From contig CANMTD010000001.1 of assembly GCA_947500775.1 (NCBI GenBank), positions 496,001-560,000 on the forward strand: 64,000 nt of DNA, read 5' to 3'. The DNA is from an uncultured Paracoccaceae bacterium (lineage in GTDB: Bacteria > Pseudomonadota > Alphaproteobacteria > Rhodobacterales > Rhodobacteraceae). The position numbers and the translations under genes were made by a program. Below, one piece after another: positions 9,387-21,577 of this stretch; positions within the stretch are counted from its first letter, which is position 1; the number at the start of each line of letters is the position of its first letter. The notes beneath the pieces were generated by a model. The model was not told where the DNA came from. It was given only the letters and a program-made list of their open reading frames with translations, and did no database searches.

Positions 9387-9947
9387 GTGTCCGAACCAGC
9401 TTCGATCTCCAAAGGCATTGCAGCACGCTATGCCACGGCCGTCTTTGAACTGGCCATAGAAGAAAACGGCATCGCCGCACTTGAGGGCGATCTTGACGCC
9501 CTTGAGGGCGCATTGACCGACAGCGCCGGGTTTCGCGACCTGATATCTTCGCCGCTTTATGGCCGCGAAGATCAGTCCGCGGCCATCGGCGCATTGGCCA
9601 GCAAAATGGGCCTGTCGTCCGTCATGGCCAATACGCTAAGCCTGATGGCCGCCAAACGGCGTCTGTTCGTGTTGCCGCAACTGGCCAGCACGCTGCGCAC
9701 GCTGATCGCCGATCACAAAGGCGAAGTAACGGCCGATGTTGTGGCAGCCAAGTCGCTGACCGCTGCTCAGCAAACGAAACTTGCCGCGTCGCTGAAAGCG
9801 ACCACAGGCAAGGACGTGAAGATCAACACGACTGTCGATGAAAGCCTCATCGGCGGTCTTATCGTCAAAGTAGGCTCGAAAATGATCGATACCTCGATCC
9901 GCTCGAAGCTCAATGCACTTCAGAACACTATGAAAGAGGTCGGATAA
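9387..9947 (+). CDS. atpH: F1F0 ATP synthase delta subunit
   Basis: 186 residues matching the OSCP/delta subunit, which joins the F1 head to the peripheral stalk. The N-terminal helical domain begins [17 protein letters not shown] and the C-terminal domain ends with the family signature [25 protein letters not shown] (given here only as landmark positions about 150-174). The GTG at 9387 is preferred because GGAAGG ends 6 bases upstream. First gene of atpHAGDC. The F0 genes are not in the window, as is usual in Rhodobacterales where F0 lies in a separate operon. The atpA start follows immediately after its stop. Confidence 0.93.
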   Translation: MSEPASISKGIAARYATAVFELAIEENGIAALEGDLDALEGALTDSAGFRDLISSPLYGREDQSAAIGALASKMGLSSVMANTLSLMAAKRRLFVLPQLASTLRTLIADHKGEVTADVVAAKSLTAAQQTKLAASLKATTGKDVKINTTVDESLIGGLIVKVGSKMIDTSIRSKLNALQNTMKEVG

Positions 9948-11486
9948 ATGGGTATCCAAGCAGCTGAGATCTCTGCGATCCTCAAGGAGCAGATCAAAAA
10001 CTTCGGTCAAGAAGCCGAAGTCGCCGAGGTGGGCCGCGTGCTCAGCGTTGGTGACGGTATTGCCCGTGTCCATGGTCTGGACAACGTGCAGGCCGGTGAA
10101 ATGGTCGAATTCCCTGGCGGTATCCGCGGGATGGCCCTGAACCTGGAAATCGACAACGTCGGTATCGTGATTTTCGGGTCCGACCGGGACATCAAGGAAG
10201 GCGACACCGTCAAGCGCACGAACTCGATCGTGGACGTGCCTGCGGGCGACGCGCTGCTGGGTCGTGTTGTGGACGGTCTGGGCAACCCGATCGACGGCAA
10301 AGGTCCGATCGCAAGCACCGAGCGCCGCATCGCGGACAGCAAGGCGCCGGGCATCATCCCGCGTAAATCGGTGCACGAACCGATGGCAACCGGCCTGAAA
10401 TCGGTCGACGCGATGATCCCGATCGGCCGTGGCCAGCGCGAGCTGATCATTGGTGACCGTCAGACCGGTAAAACCGCCGTGGCGCTGGACACCATCCTGA
10501 ACCAGAAATCCTATAACGAAGCCGCCGGCGACGACGAAAGCAAGAAACTGTACTGCGTCTATGTCGCGGTCGGTCAGAAGCGTTCGACCGTGGCCCAGCT
10601 GGTGAAGAAGCTGGAAGAAACCGGCGCGATCGACTATACGGTCGTCGTGGCCGCCACCGCGTCGGACCCCGCGCCGATGCAGTTCCTGGCGCCCTATGCC
10701 GCCACCGCGATGGCGGAATATTTCCGCGACAACGGCCGTCACGCGCTGATCATCTATGATGACCTGTCCAAACAGGCCGTGTCCTATCGTCAGATGTCGC
10801 TGCTGCTGCGTCGCCCGCCGGGCCGCGAAGCTTACCCCGGTGACGTTTTCTATCTGCACTCCCGCCTGCTGGAACGGTCTTCGAAACTGAACGAAGACAA
10901 TGGCTCGGGCTCGTTGACGGCGCTGCCGATCATCGAAACTCAGGGCGGCGACGTGTCGGCCTTTATCCCGACCAACGTGATCTCGATCACCGACGGCCAG
11001 ATCTTCCTGGAAACCGAACTGTTCTATCAGGGCATCCGCCCTGCGGTGAACACCGGTCTGTCGGTCAGCCGGGTTGGTTCGTCCGCCCAGACCGATGCGA
11101 TGAAATCGGTCGCGGGTCCGGTGAAACTGGAACTGGCGCAGTACCGCGAAATGGCGGCCTTTGCACAGTTCGGGTCCGACCTTGACGCCGCAACCCAGCA
11201 GTTGCTGAACCGTGGCGCACGTCTGACCGAGCTGATGAAACAGCCGCAGTACGCCCCCCTGACCAACGCCGAGATCGTCTGCGTGATCTACGCGGGCACC
11301 AAGGGCTATCTGGACAAGCTGGCGGTCAGCGACGTTGCCCGGTTCGAGGCCGGTCTGCTGGCGCATCTGCGTCAGAAAAACGCCGATCTGCTGGAGGACA
11401 TCACCGTGAACGACCGTAAGGTCAAAGGTGAGTTGGAAGACAAGATCAAAGCCGCGCTCGACGATTTCGCAACAGATTTCGCCTGA
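9948..11486 (+). CDS. atpA: F1F0 ATP synthase alpha subunit
   Basis: 512 residues, the normal length for the non-catalytic nucleotide-binding subunit of F1. It starts [19 protein letters not shown] and carries the P-loop [10 protein letters not shown] near 170-179. The ATPase alpha/beta signature [17 protein letters not shown] lies near 365-381. It assembles as alpha3beta3 with atpD in the cytosolic head of the ATP synthase. The ATG begins directly after the atpH stop, indicating coupled translation. Codon use is strongly biased (many AAG/GAA/CTG), as expected for a highly expressed operon. Confidence 0.98.
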   Translation: MGIQAAEISAILKEQIKNFGQEAEVAEVGRVLSVGDGIARVHGLDNVQAGEMVEFPGGIRGMALNLEIDNVGIVIFGSDRDIKEGDTVKRTNSIVDVPAGDALLGRVVDGLGNPIDGKGPIASTERRIADSKAPGIIPRKSVHEPMATGLKSVDAMIPIGRGQRELIIGDRQTGKTAVALDTILNQKSYNEAAGDDESKKLYCVYVAVGQKRSTVAQLVKKLEETGAIDYTVVVAATASDPAPMQFLAPYAATAMAEYFRDNGRHALIIYDDLSKQAVSYRQMSLLLRRPPGREAYPGDVFYLHSRLLERSSKLNEDNGSGSLTALPIIETQGGDVSAFIPTNVISITDGQIFLETELFYQGIRPAVNTGLSVSRVGSSAQTDAMKSVAGPVKLELAQYREMAAFAQFGSDLDAATQQLLNRGARLTELMKQPQYAPLTNAEIVCVIYAGTKGYLDKLAVSDVARFEAGLLAHLRQKNADLLEDITVNDRKVKGELEDKIKAALDDFATDFA

Positions 11487-11507
11487 GGGCGGGTAAGGAC
11501 TGGATAG

Positions 11508-13819
<2,312 letters not shown>

Positions 13820-13829
13820 GGGGGCATAA

Positions 13830-14243
13830 ATGGCCGATACGATGCAATTTGACCTGGTGTCACCTGAAAAGAGCCTTGCCTCGGCTCAGGTGACCGAGGT
13901 TCAGATCCCGGGCGCCGAAGGCGACCTGACGGCGATGCCGAACCACGCACCGCTGATCACGACCTTGCGTCCCGGTATCCTGAAAACCGCGGGACCCGAA
14001 GGTGCGATTGAATATGTCGTGACCGGCGGTTTCGCGGAAATCTCGGCTGCCGGAACCTCGGTTCTGGCCGAACGGGCGGTGCCCGTGTCCGAGATGACGC
14101 AAGAGTTGTTGGACGAATTTGTCTCCGAGGCCGTCGCCTCGCGCGACAACGCCACCGCCGAGGCGCTGGACGCATTGGCGAAACAGGCCGCAGATATCGC
14201 CGCGATCGGCGCATATATGGGCCTGTCCCCCAAAGGCGCCTAA
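13830..14243 (+). CDS. atpC: F1F0 ATP synthase epsilon subunit
   Basis: 137 residues. The N-terminal beta-sandwich begins [17 protein letters not shown] and contains the conserved [17 protein letters not shown] stretch. A short helical C-terminal part is Ala-rich. Epsilon binds the gamma stalk and can inhibit ATP hydrolysis. Last gene of the operon, 10 bases after atpD and followed after 23 bases by a strong terminator. Confidence 0.95.
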   Translation: MADTMQFDLVSPEKSLASAQVTEVQIPGAEGDLTAMPNHAPLITTLRPGILKTAGPEGAIEYVVTGGFAEISAAGTSVLAERAVPVSEMTQELLDEFVSEAVASRDNATAEALDALAKQAADIAAIGAYMGLSPKGA

Positions 14244-14266
14244 GTCTGACTGTATTGTCTAAAGGA

Positions 14267-14300
14267 AAGGCCCCGTGCGGATTTGCACGGGGCCTTTTTT
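14267..14300 (+). terminator. intrinsic terminator of the atpHAGDC operon
   Basis: A 12-bp perfect stem (14267-14278 with 14285-14296, AAGGCCCCGTGC / GCACGGGGCCTT) with a 6-base loop is followed by a run of six T ending at 14300. Classic Rho-independent layout, placed directly after atpC. Confidence 0.92.
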
Positions 14301-14363
14301 CTGTTACAGGTCAAACTATTGCCGGGTTTTGTTATATGTTCAAAATTCTGGAAGGGATTTTGA

Positions 14364-14714
14364 ATGAAGCGTATTGCAACCCATCAGGCCGGAATTCAGC
14401 AGGGATCACACGTGCTGTTTTCGGACTATGAAAACGACGGGGTTATGTGGGCCGGGACCGGCCCCCGTGCCACGGGGTTTGCAGTCACCTTCAATCACCC
14501 CTATCGCAGCCCGCCGTCGGTAATGGTCGGGATTTCGATGTGGGACCTTGACCAGAAGACAAATCAGCGGGCCGATATTTCAGCCGACAAGATCACCGAG
14601 ACCGGGTTCGAGATCGTGTTCAAGACATGGGGGGATACCCGCGTCGCGCGTATCCGGGCCGATTGGATGGCGATTGGCGAAATGCCCAACGACGATGACT
14701 GGGACCTGTACTAG
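14364..14714 (+). CDS. H-type lectin domain protein
   Basis: 116 residues without signal peptide. The pattern HVLFSDYENDGVMWAGTGPR, then VTFNHPYRSPPSVMVGISMWDLD and a final VARIRADWMAIGE strand, matches the compact H-type lectin fold (PF09458) that binds GalNAc-type sugars in eukaryotes. Small stand-alone bacterial members are known in this family, but their ligand is not. AGGGA lies 6 bases ahead of the ATG. It has its own spacing after the atp terminator and converges on prs with a 6-base gap, so it is probably transcribed alone. Confidence 0.8.
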   Translation: MKRIATHQAGIQQGSHVLFSDYENDGVMWAGTGPRATGFAVTFNHPYRSPPSVMVGISMWDLDQKTNQRADISADKITETGFEIVFKTWGDTRVARIRADWMAIGEMPNDDDWDLY

Positions 14715-14720
14715 GCGCGC

Positions 14721-15740
14721 TCAGGCGCCTTTGTACATGCCTTCATAGATCGGGGCCAAGGTTTCGTTCTGGAACAGCGACGACACCGAGGTGCCGTTCC
14801 ATGTGTTCAGAATGGCCTGTGCGAACATCGGTGCGGTCGGCACGATCCGGATATTGGGGGCCGATTTGGTGGCTTCGGTCGCCTCGATCGAATCCGTGAT
14901 CACCAAAGTTTTCATCACCGAATTGCTGACCCGTTCGACCGCCGGGCCCGACAGGACGCCGTGGGTGATATAGGCGTGCACCTCTTTGGCGCCGTTTTCG
15001 ACCAGCACCTCGGCCGCTTTGCACAATGTGCCAGCGGTATCGACGATGTCGTCGATGATGATGCAGGTCTTGTCGGTGACATCGCCGATGACGGTCATTT
15101 CGGCCACTTCGCCGGGTTTGCCCCGGCGTTTGTCGACGATCGACAGCGGCGCCTTGATCCGTTGGGCCAATTCGCGGGCGCGGCCCACGCCGCCGACATC
15201 GGGCGAGACGACCATCACATCATCCATCTGACCCTTGAAGTGGTGCATCACGTCCAGCGCAAACACCGGCGAGGCATAAAGGTTATCCACCGGAATATCG
15301 AAAAACCCCTGAATCTGTGTGGCATGCAGATCCATGGTCAGCACCCGTTCGATCCCGGCCTCGGCGATCAGATTGGCCACCAGTTTGGACGAGATCGGCG
15401 TGCGGGCCTTGGTGCGGCGATCCTGACGGGCATAGCCGAAATAGGGGATCACGGCGGTGATCCGCGCCGCCGACGACCGGCGCAGCGCATCGGCGATGAT
15501 CAGCAGTTCCATCAGGTTGTCATTGGCCGGGTTCGAGGTCGGTTGGATAATGAACATATCCTCGCCCCGGACGTTTTCGAATACCTCGACAAAAATCTCG
15601 GCGTCGTTGAAACGTTCGACCCGTGCGTCGACCAATTCGACATTCACGCCACGATGCATGGACATGCGGCGGGCGATGGCCGTGGCAAGCGGCCGGTTGG
15701 CATTGCCCGAGATCAGTTTGGGTTCGGTGATGGATGGCAT
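14721..15740 (-). CDS. prs: ribose-phosphate pyrophosphokinase (PRPP synthase)
   Basis: 339 residues making PRPP from ribose 5-phosphate and ATP for nucleotide, His and Trp synthesis. Landmarks are [18 protein letters not shown], the flexible-loop [15 protein letters not shown], the [17 protein letters not shown] segment and the PRPP-binding loop [12 protein letters not shown]. The start at 15740 ([16 protein letters not shown]) fits the family; a longer reading frame upstream is not conserved-looking. Monocistronic here, convergent with the H-type lectin gene and divergent from the isomerase gene. Confidence 0.97.
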   Translation of the reverse strand: MPSITEPKLISGNANRPLATAIARRMSMHRGVNVELVDARVERFNDAEIFVEVFENVRGEDMFIIQPTSNPANDNLMELLIIADALRRSSAARITAVIPYFGYARQDRRTKARTPISSKLVANLIAEAGIERVLTMDLHATQIQGFFDIPVDNLYASPVFALDVMHHFKGQMDDVMVVSPDVGGVGRARELAQRIKAPLSIVDKRRGKPGEVAEMTVIGDVTDKTCIIIDDIVDTAGTLCKAAEVLVENGAKEVHAYITHGVLSGPAVERVSNSVMKTLVITDSIEATEATKSAPNIRIVPTAPMFAQAILNTWNGTSVSSLFQNETLAPIYEGMYKGA

Positions 15741-15848
15741 GGTGCGGGTCCCCAGAAAGCAGCGCCTAGATGACGGATTCGTGACGTTGACTTCGCTTAT
15801 CACCCCGCTAACGTCTTGCAAACCATGCGCGGCCAGCAGGAGGCATTG

Positions 15849-16448
15849 ATGACGCAAATTGATTACTATTTTTCCACCCTTTCGCCATTCACCTATCTGG
15901 CCGGCGACGGGTTGGAAAAAATCGCGGCGCGTCACGGGGCGCAGATCACCTATAAGCCGCTGGACATCATCGCCCTGTTTCCGCGCACCGGGGGCACCCC
16001 GCCCGCGCAGCGCCACGAAAGCCGGATGGCTTACCGGATGCAGGAGCTGAAGCGCCAGCACAAGAAAACCGGGATGCCGATCAATTTCAAACCGGCCCAC
16101 TGGCCCACCAACGCCGCCCCGTCATCCTATGCGATCATCGCGGCGCAATCGGCGGGCGGCGGCGATGTCGGCAAGCTGGTGCAGGCCTTCCTGCGCGCCT
16201 GCTGGGCCGAGGAAAAGGATATCGCCGAGGATGCGGTGGTGCGCGCCTGCCTGACCGAGGCCGGGTTCGACGCGGGGCTGGCCGACAGCGGGTTGCTGAC
16301 CGGGGCCGAAACCTATGCCGCCAATCTGGAAGAGGGGGTGAGCAACGGCGTCTTCGGCGCGCCGTTCTACATCACCGACAGTGATGAGCGGTTCTGGGGG
16401 CAGGACCGGCTGGACGATCTGGACCTGCACCTGTCGGGCAAGCTGTGA
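15849..16448 (+). CDS. 2-hydroxychromene-2-carboxylate isomerase-like DsbA-fold protein
   Basis: 199 residues, thioredoxin-fold kappa-GST/HCCA isomerase family. It opens [18 protein letters not shown], with the catalytic Ser in place of the DsbA cysteines, and ends with [16 protein letters not shown], the cis-Pro region, and [10 protein letters not shown]. Such proteins use glutathione to isomerise aromatic degradation intermediates, but no naphthalene-type pathway lies nearby, so the substrate is open. AGGAGG sits 6 bases before the ATG. It converges on ltaE with a 2-base gap. Confidence 0.85.
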   Translation: MTQIDYYFSTLSPFTYLAGDGLEKIAARHGAQITYKPLDIIALFPRTGGTPPAQRHESRMAYRMQELKRQHKKTGMPINFKPAHWPTNAAPSSYAIIAAQSAGGGDVGKLVQAFLRACWAEEKDIAEDAVVRACLTEAGFDAGLADSGLLTGAETYAANLEEGVSNGVFGAPFYITDSDERFWGQDRLDDLDLHLSGKL

Positions 16449-16450
16449 TC

Positions 16451-17503
16451 CTAGCCGTCCAGTAGCGCCAGAAACTGGTCGACATCCGCATCGGTCGTTG
16501 ACCAGCTGCACACCAGCCGCGCGGGCAGGTCGATGTTGTCGTCCCCCTCCAGCGGCGGGCTGCCCGGGGCCAGGTAATAATGCGCCCCTGCGGCCATGGC
16601 GCGCTGATGGGTGGCGCGGGGCAGGGTGGCAAAGATCATGTTGGCCTGCATGGGGTGGATCAGCCGGGCGTCGGCGTGCGCCTGCAGCCCTGCGGCCAGA
16701 CGGGTCGCGGCGGCATTGGCCTGGCCGGCTAGCACCCGCCACAGGTCATCGGTCAGATAGGCCAGCATCTGCGCCGACAGATAGCGGTGCTTGGAAAACA
16801 GATGCCCGCCGCGTTTGCGCCGCAGCTCGAACTCCCACGCTTTTTCCGGATCGAACAGGATCACCGCCTCGACCCCCAGCAGCCCGTTCTTGGTGCCGCC
16901 GAACGACAGCACGTCGATCCCGGCCTTCCATGACATGTCTGCCGGGGTGCAGCCCAGGGCGGCGATGGCATTGGCAAACCGCGCGCCGTCCAGATGGCTG
17001 GGGATGCCGCGCGCCCGGGCCACGGCGGTCAGCGCGGCCAGTTCGGCGGGGGTATAAAGCGTTCCCGCCTCGGTCACATTGGTCAGCGACAGCGCGCCGC
17101 GCTGCACCGAATGCACGTCCCCCTGCGGGGTGGCGGCAATGGCCTGTTCCAGCGCCTCGGGGGTGAGTTTCCCATGCGGCCCGTCGATCAGCCGCAGCTT
17201 GGCGCCGCCGGTGTAAAACTCGGGCGCGCCGCATTCATCCACCGCGATATGCGCCTCGCGGTGACAATAGATCGCCGACCACGGCGGGCACAGGCAGGCC
17301 AGCGACAGCGCGTTGGCGGCAGAGCCCGTGGCCACCAGATAGACCGCGGCCTTCGGCGCCTCGAACAGGTCGCGGATGCGGGCGCGCGCCTCGTCCATGA
17401 TCGGGTCGGTGCCGTACGATGGGGCATAGCCCGCATTGGCGGTCGCAATCGCGTCCAGCACCTGGGGCGGCACACCGGATGAATTGTCAGAGGCGAATTC
17501 CAT
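16451..17503 (-). CDS. ltaE: low-specificity L-threonine aldolase
   Basis: 350-residue PLP enzyme splitting L-threonine or allo-threonine into glycine and acetaldehyde. It starts MEFASDNSSGVPPQVLDAI, has the AVYLVATGSAANALSL cofactor region, HLDGARFANA, and the PLP lysine in SFGGTKNGLLG. GAGGAG lies 9 bases before the ATG, inside the end of ycgN, which stops 3 bases before this start. It is therefore cotranscribed with ycgN and probably ribF. Confidence 0.93.
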   Translation of the reverse strand: MEFASDNSSGVPPQVLDAIATANAGYAPSYGTDPIMDEARARIRDLFEAPKAAVYLVATGSAANALSLACLCPPWSAIYCHREAHIAVDECGAPEFYTGGAKLRLIDGPHGKLTPEALEQAIAATPQGDVHSVQRGALSLTNVTEAGTLYTPAELAALTAVARARGIPSHLDGARFANAIAALGCTPADMSWKAGIDVLSFGGTKNGLLGVEAVILFDPEKAWEFELRRKRGGHLFSKHRYLSAQMLAYLTDDLWRVLAGQANAAATRLAAGLQAHADARLIHPMQANMIFATLPRATHQRAMAAGAHYYLAPGSPPLEGDDNIDLPARLVCSWSTTDADVDQFLALLDG

Positions 17504-17506
17504 GGG

Positions 17507-17977
17507 CTAAGGCTCCTCGTCGATCACATGGTCTTCCCAGTCTTCGACCGGGACATCAAATTCAGGCACCGTCCAGCCGCGCACCGACATGCCCGCCGCA
17601 TGTACGGTTTCGGGATCGCCCGAGATCAGCGGGTGCCAGTCATACAGCGGCTTGCCTTCATAAAGCAGGCGATAGGCGCAGCTGCGCGGCATCCAATAGG
17701 CGATATCGGCGATGTTTTCGGGCGTCAGCACCACACATTCCGGCACGATCTGCTTGCGGGTTTCATAATGCACGCAGCGGCACAGCTCATCATCCAGCAA
17801 CCGGCAGGCGACGCGGGTAAAGACGACCTTGGCGGTTTCCTCGTCCTCCAGCTTGTTCAGGCAGCATTTGCCACAGCCGTCGCACAACGCCTCCCATTCG
17901 CGGGGGGCGAGGTTTCTCAACGGCACGCGTTCCCAGAAACGGGGGCGCAGCCCATCGCGGTTGATCGGGTCTTTCAT
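17507..17977 (-). CDS. YcgN/UPF0260 family cysteine-cluster protein
   Basis: 156 residues with the hallmark eight-Cys pattern of the YkgJ/YcgN group: CDGCGKCC at about 33-40, then ACRLLDDELCRC, a later PECV, and SCAYRLL. The cysteines likely bind a metal or cluster, though the biochemical role of UPF0260 is unknown. Length agrees with E. coli YcgN. It sits between ribF and ltaE on the same strand, so is in the same probable transcription unit. Confidence 0.9.
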   Translation of the reverse strand: MKDPINRDGLRPRFWERVPLRNLAPREWEALCDGCGKCCLNKLEDEETAKVVFTRVACRLLDDELCRCVHYETRKQIVPECVVLTPENIADIAYWMPRSCAYRLLYEGKPLYDWHPLISGDPETVHAAGMSVRGWTVPEFDVPVEDWEDHVIDEEP

Positions 17978-18017
17978 GGGGCGGAGCCTAGCGCGTATGG
18001 GGGGAATGAAAAGGGGG

Positions 18018-18956
18018 TCACAGCGCCGACAGAATGTCGCGCGCGCGGTCGCAATCGGCGTCTATCTGGGTCACCAGCGCGTCCAGCCCGTCGAATTTCA
18101 GCTCGGGGCGCAGATATTCGATCAGCGCGACGGACAGGTGGGTGCCGTAAAGATCGCCGGAAAAATCGAACAGAAAGCTTTCGCAGTTCGGGATGTTGTC
18201 GCCAAACATCGGCCGCACCCCGATCGAGGCCGCCCCGTCATAGCTGCCCGCGTGGGGGCCGCTCAGCACATCGACCTTCACCGCATAGACGCCGAATTTG
18301 GGCGGGTGCAGCCCGGTGATCGACATGTTCGCGGTGGGATAGCCCAATTCGCGGCCGCGCTGATCGCCCTTGATCACCGCGCCTTCGATCCGGTGCCAGT
18401 GGCCCAACATGCCCGCAGCGTCGCCGGGGCGGCCTTCGGACAGGGCGGTGCGGATCAGGGTCGAGGATACCGCCTGATCGCCCTGCGACAACAGCCGCGC
18501 CAGTGTCACGTCGAACCCCATCTGCGCGCCGAAGTTTTGCAGATCACTGGCCGTGCCCTTGCGGCCCTTGCCGAAACAGAAATCGGCGCCCACCACCACA
18601 TGACCCAGCCCCAGCCCGTCGGCGATCACGTCGCGCGCGAACTGTTCGGGCGTCAGCGCGGCCAGCTCTGCGTCGAAGGGCAGCTGATACAGGTGATCCA
18701 CCCCCAGCTTGGCCAGACGGTTTGATTTCGCCTCGGCGTTCATCAGGCGGAAAGGGGGGGCGTCGGGCGCGAAATATTCGCGGGGGTGCGGTTCAAAAGT
18801 GACGATACCCAGCGGGGCGCCGGTGGCGTCGGCGCGGGTGCGGGCGATGTCGATCACCGCCTGATGGCCCAGATGCACGCCGTCAAAATTGCCAATCGCG
18901 ACGCTGGCGCCGCGATCATCGACCGGTATGTTCTTGAACGAAGTGTAGGTCTTCAT
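18018..18956 (-). CDS. ribF: bifunctional riboflavin kinase/FAD synthetase
   Basis: 312 residues converting riboflavin to FMN and then to FAD. The N-terminal FAD synthetase domain has GNFDGVHLGHQAVI and the SSTLIRTAL signature. The C-terminal riboflavin kinase domain begins GAVIKGDQRGRELGYPTANM and ends with LRPELKFDGLDALVTQI. The ATG at 18956 gives a standard start. It follows the MaoC gene by 30 bases on the same strand. Confidence 0.96.
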   Translation of the reverse strand: MKTYTSFKNIPVDDRGASVAIGNFDGVHLGHQAVIDIARTRADATGAPLGIVTFEPHPREYFAPDAPPFRLMNAEAKSNRLAKLGVDHLYQLPFDAELAALTPEQFARDVIADGLGLGHVVVGADFCFGKGRKGTASDLQNFGAQMGFDVTLARLLSQGDQAVSSTLIRTALSEGRPGDAAGMLGHWHRIEGAVIKGDQRGRELGYPTANMSITGLHPPKFGVYAVKVDVLSGPHAGSYDGAASIGVRPMFGDNIPNCESFLFDFSGDLYGTHLSVALIEYLRPELKFDGLDALVTQIDADCDRARDILSAL

Positions 18957-18986
18957 CGGTCCCCGGCGTGCCGAGGGCCGGCACCG

Positions 18987-19430
18987 TCAGTCAAACTTGC
19001 GGCTTGGCGCCAGAACCAGCGCTTCGCCTCTTAGAACGACCGTATCGCCCACCGAGCAGTGACAATCAAGGGTCACGCGGCGGCGCGCATGTTCGATGTC
19101 TTTCACCTCGACCTCGGCAAAGACCATATCGCCGGGGCGCACGGGCGCCATGAAGGTCAGCGACTGTTTCATATAGATCGTGCCGTGACCGGGCAGCTGT
19201 TCACCGATCACCGCCGAAATCAGCCCCGCCGTCAGCATGCCATGGGCGATCCGGCCTTCGAAAATCGTGTCGTGGGCGTATTCGTCATCCAGATGCACCG
19301 GGTTGTGATCGGTCGATACCTCGGCGAACATTTCGATATCACGGTCGGTGATTTCCTTGCGCAGGTGGCGGCGCATGCCGACCTCGATATCCTCGATGCA
19401 AATTGTTCCGCGTGGCATGTTGTCAAGCAT
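18987..19430 (-). CDS. MaoC-like (R)-hydratase
   Basis: 147 residues with the hot-dog fold hydratase pattern. The catalytic Asp-His pair is in AEVSTDHNPVHLDDEYA, followed by RIAHGMLTAGLISAVIGEQLPG. It probably hydrates trans-2-enoyl-CoA to (R)-3-hydroxyacyl-CoA (PhaJ-like), but the CoA substrate cannot be read from sequence. Start at 19430 chosen for a GGGGAAG-type site just upstream; ATG at 19418 is an alternative. An upstream in-frame extension is unlikely to be coding. Transcribed toward ribF. Confidence 0.87.
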   Translation of the reverse strand: MLDNMPRGTICIEDIEVGMRRHLRKEITDRDIEMFAEVSTDHNPVHLDDEYAHDTIFEGRIAHGMLTAGLISAVIGEQLPGHGTIYMKQSLTFMAPVRPGDMVFAEVEVKDIEHARRRVTLDCHCSVGDTVVLRGEALVLAPSRKFD

Positions 19431-19560
19431 CTCGCTTCCCCGGGTTATGTTGCAGTGCAGCATAAGGGAAAGGCGCGGGCCGCGCAATCCGTAAAGTAAT
19501 TTTAAAACCCTTGTTGCGCCATCGGGGCAATTATGTTGCTGTCAGGTTTTCTGTTTCCGA

Positions 19561-20430
19561 TCAGCGCAGAAAGCCGATGCTGTAGGTCGGAGACATTTTT
19601 TCCTTTTGCAAAAAGGCGTTAAGCGCATCCGGGGCGGGCTGCCGGTCGGTACCGGTATCCTGTGCCGCCAGGCCGCCGGTGATGAACAGGCAATCCAGGT
19701 CTTCGCCGATCGCGCCGCGCACATCAGTATGAATGCCATCGCCGATACATAGGATTCGGTCATCCGCGACCTTGGCGATCTGCCCCAGCCGACGGCGGGC
19801 CAGATCATAGATCGGCGGATGCGGCTTGCCGAAATACAGGGATTCGCCGCCCATTTCCGTATAGAGCGCCGCCAGCGCCCCGGCGCACCATTCGCGGCTT
19901 TCGCCCCGGTCCACGACGATATCGGGGTTGGCGCACAGCAGTTTCAGGCCCTTCTGCTTGGCATACAGGAAATCGGCGCGGTTGACCGCAGGGTCGGCCA
20001 GCGGATCGAACGGCCCGCAACAGACGATGCCGGTGGCCTGATCCAGCGGAACCTCGGTGATGTCGACCGGGTCTTCGATCAGCTTCAGCGGCTCAAAGAA
20101 CGACCGGTCGTGGCCTTCGCCCATGAAATAGACCTTATCCCCCACCACGCCGCGGAACATGGCCGCGCGCGCACTGTCGCCCGAGGTGGCGATGGTGTCC
20201 CAGGCGTCGGTCGGCACCCCGATCTGCAGCAGTTGCTGCGCCACGGCTTCGCGGTGACGCGGGGCGTTGGTCAGCAGCACGACAATCCCGCCGTTGCCGC
20301 GATAGTTCTGCAGGGCGGCGACCGCGTCGGGAAAGGCCGTGACCCCGTTGTGCACGCAGCCCCAGAGATCAACGAACAGGGCGTCGTAATTGGCCGAAAC
20401 CTCGGCAAGGCGTTCGATGATCTGGGTCAT
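19561..20430 (-). CDS. HAD-IIA family hydrolase (TIGR01459-type)
   Basis: 289 residues of the HAD superfamily. Motif I appears as FVDLWGCVHNG (nucleophile Asp near 20), motif II as LLTNAPR, and motif III/IV as GKPHPPIYD and CIGDGIHTDVRGA. The Trp in the DLWG motif and the length match the TIGR01459 subgroup, related to sugar-phosphate/4-nitrophenyl phosphatases; true substrate unknown. Lies between ppaC and MaoC on the minus strand with gaps of 87 and 130 bases, so may have its own promoter. Confidence 0.9.
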   Translation of the reverse strand: MTQIIERLAEVSANYDALFVDLWGCVHNGVTAFPDAVAALQNYRGNGGIVVLLTNAPRHREAVAQQLLQIGVPTDAWDTIATSGDSARAAMFRGVVGDKVYFMGEGHDRSFFEPLKLIEDPVDITEVPLDQATGIVCCGPFDPLADPAVNRADFLYAKQKGLKLLCANPDIVVDRGESREWCAGALAALYTEMGGESLYFGKPHPPIYDLARRRLGQIAKVADDRILCIGDGIHTDVRGAIGEDLDCLFITGGLAAQDTGTDRQPAPDALNAFLQKEKMSPTYSIGFLR

Positions 20431-20517
20431 GGTTCCCCGTGTTTCCGCTGTGTGTTTTGCGTGTGCATTGCTTATGTCAGGCGTACATACGTTTTGCCGG
20501 ACAGGTCTGATGCGCGC

Positions 20518-21438
20518 TTAGACCTTCAGGTTCGGGATGATCTGTTTCTTGCGGCTGACCACACCGGGCAGGACCACGGTGTCGCCATCGGCCTGCGCGT
20601 CGAAGGATTTCGCGGCAACGCCTTTGACCAGATCGTTGGGCACCAGCAGGGTGGATTCCTCGTTCAGGATATCGACCACGAACAGCAGCACCTGATCGAC
20701 GCCATCCTCGGCGGCGACGGTGGTCATGCTGTTGATCAGGCTGGTCTTGCGGTCCAGAACCGTGGCGGGCGAGGTGGTTTCCAGAACGCTGACGCGGAAC
20801 TTGGTGCCGTCGACTTCGTATTCCTTGCTGTCCATGCGCAGCAGTTCGGCATCCGAAAAGGCCGAGACATCGGATTTCGCGGCGAACATTTCGGCGGCAT
20901 AGGTCGGGATGTCCAGACCCAGATCGGCGGCCAGCGCCTCGGCCACCTGACGGTCCAGATTGGTGGTGGTGGGCGACCGGAATTCCAGCGTGTCGGACAG
21001 GATGCAGGACAGCATCGCGCCCTTGATCGGTTCGGGCATGCGGGCGGCGTTTTCGCCCATCAGGTTGTGCATGATCGTGGCGGTGCAGGCGACCGGGCGG
21101 ATCGTGATGTTGATCGGCGATTTGGTTTTCAGCCCGCCCTGCAGCATGTGGTGGTCGATGATCGCGATCACATTGGCGTCGTTGATCGACGGCGGCAGTT
21201 CGGCGATGTTGTTGGTGTCGACGATGACCACATCGTCGCCTTCGGCCACATCGGCGATGATCTCGGGTTTGTCCAGGTTCCAGCGTTCCAGCATAAAGGC
21301 CGCTTCGGTGTTGGGTTCACCCAGCAGTTTGGCCTCTGCGGGCTGGTTTTTCACCTCGGAAAGATACCAGGCCCAGATCAGGGGCGAGCCGGTGGAATCG
21401 GTGTCGGGGGATTTATGGCCAAGAACCTTGATTGTCAT
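20518..21438 (-). CDS. ppaC: manganese-dependent inorganic pyrophosphatase (DHH family)
   Basis: 306 residues hydrolysing PPi to phosphate. The family II metal ligands are seen in GHKSPDTDS near the N-terminus, VDTNN, and the DHH motif DHHMLQGG. The C-terminal DHHA2 domain ends VVSRKKQIIPNLKV. ATG at 21438 gives the standard MTIKVLGHKSPDTDS start. This Mn/Co enzyme type is known in several roseobacters in addition to, or instead of, the usual family I enzyme. It heads a run of minus-strand genes. Confidence 0.95.
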   Translation of the reverse strand: MTIKVLGHKSPDTDSTGSPLIWAWYLSEVKNQPAEAKLLGEPNTEAAFMLERWNLDKPEIIADVAEGDDVVIVDTNNIAELPPSINDANVIAIIDHHMLQGGLKTKSPINITIRPVACTATIMHNLMGENAARMPEPIKGAMLSCILSDTLEFRSPTTTNLDRQVAEALAADLGLDIPTYAAEMFAAKSDVSAFSDAELLRMDSKEYEVDGTKFRVSVLETTSPATVLDRKTSLINSMTTVAAEDGVDQVLLFVVDILNEESTLLVPNDLVKGVAAKSFDAQADGDTVVLPGVVSRKKQIIPNLKV

Positions 21439-21577
21439 GGGGCGTATCCAAGTGTTTGATGTGCTTTCGGCGCGACTTATAGGGTTGCGCGCCCCGCTTG
21501 TCACGCAGGCAGATTTGACCCGGCGGGGATGGGCCGGTGCGCTTGTCCTTTTGGCGATTGCTGCCTAGACATGGAAT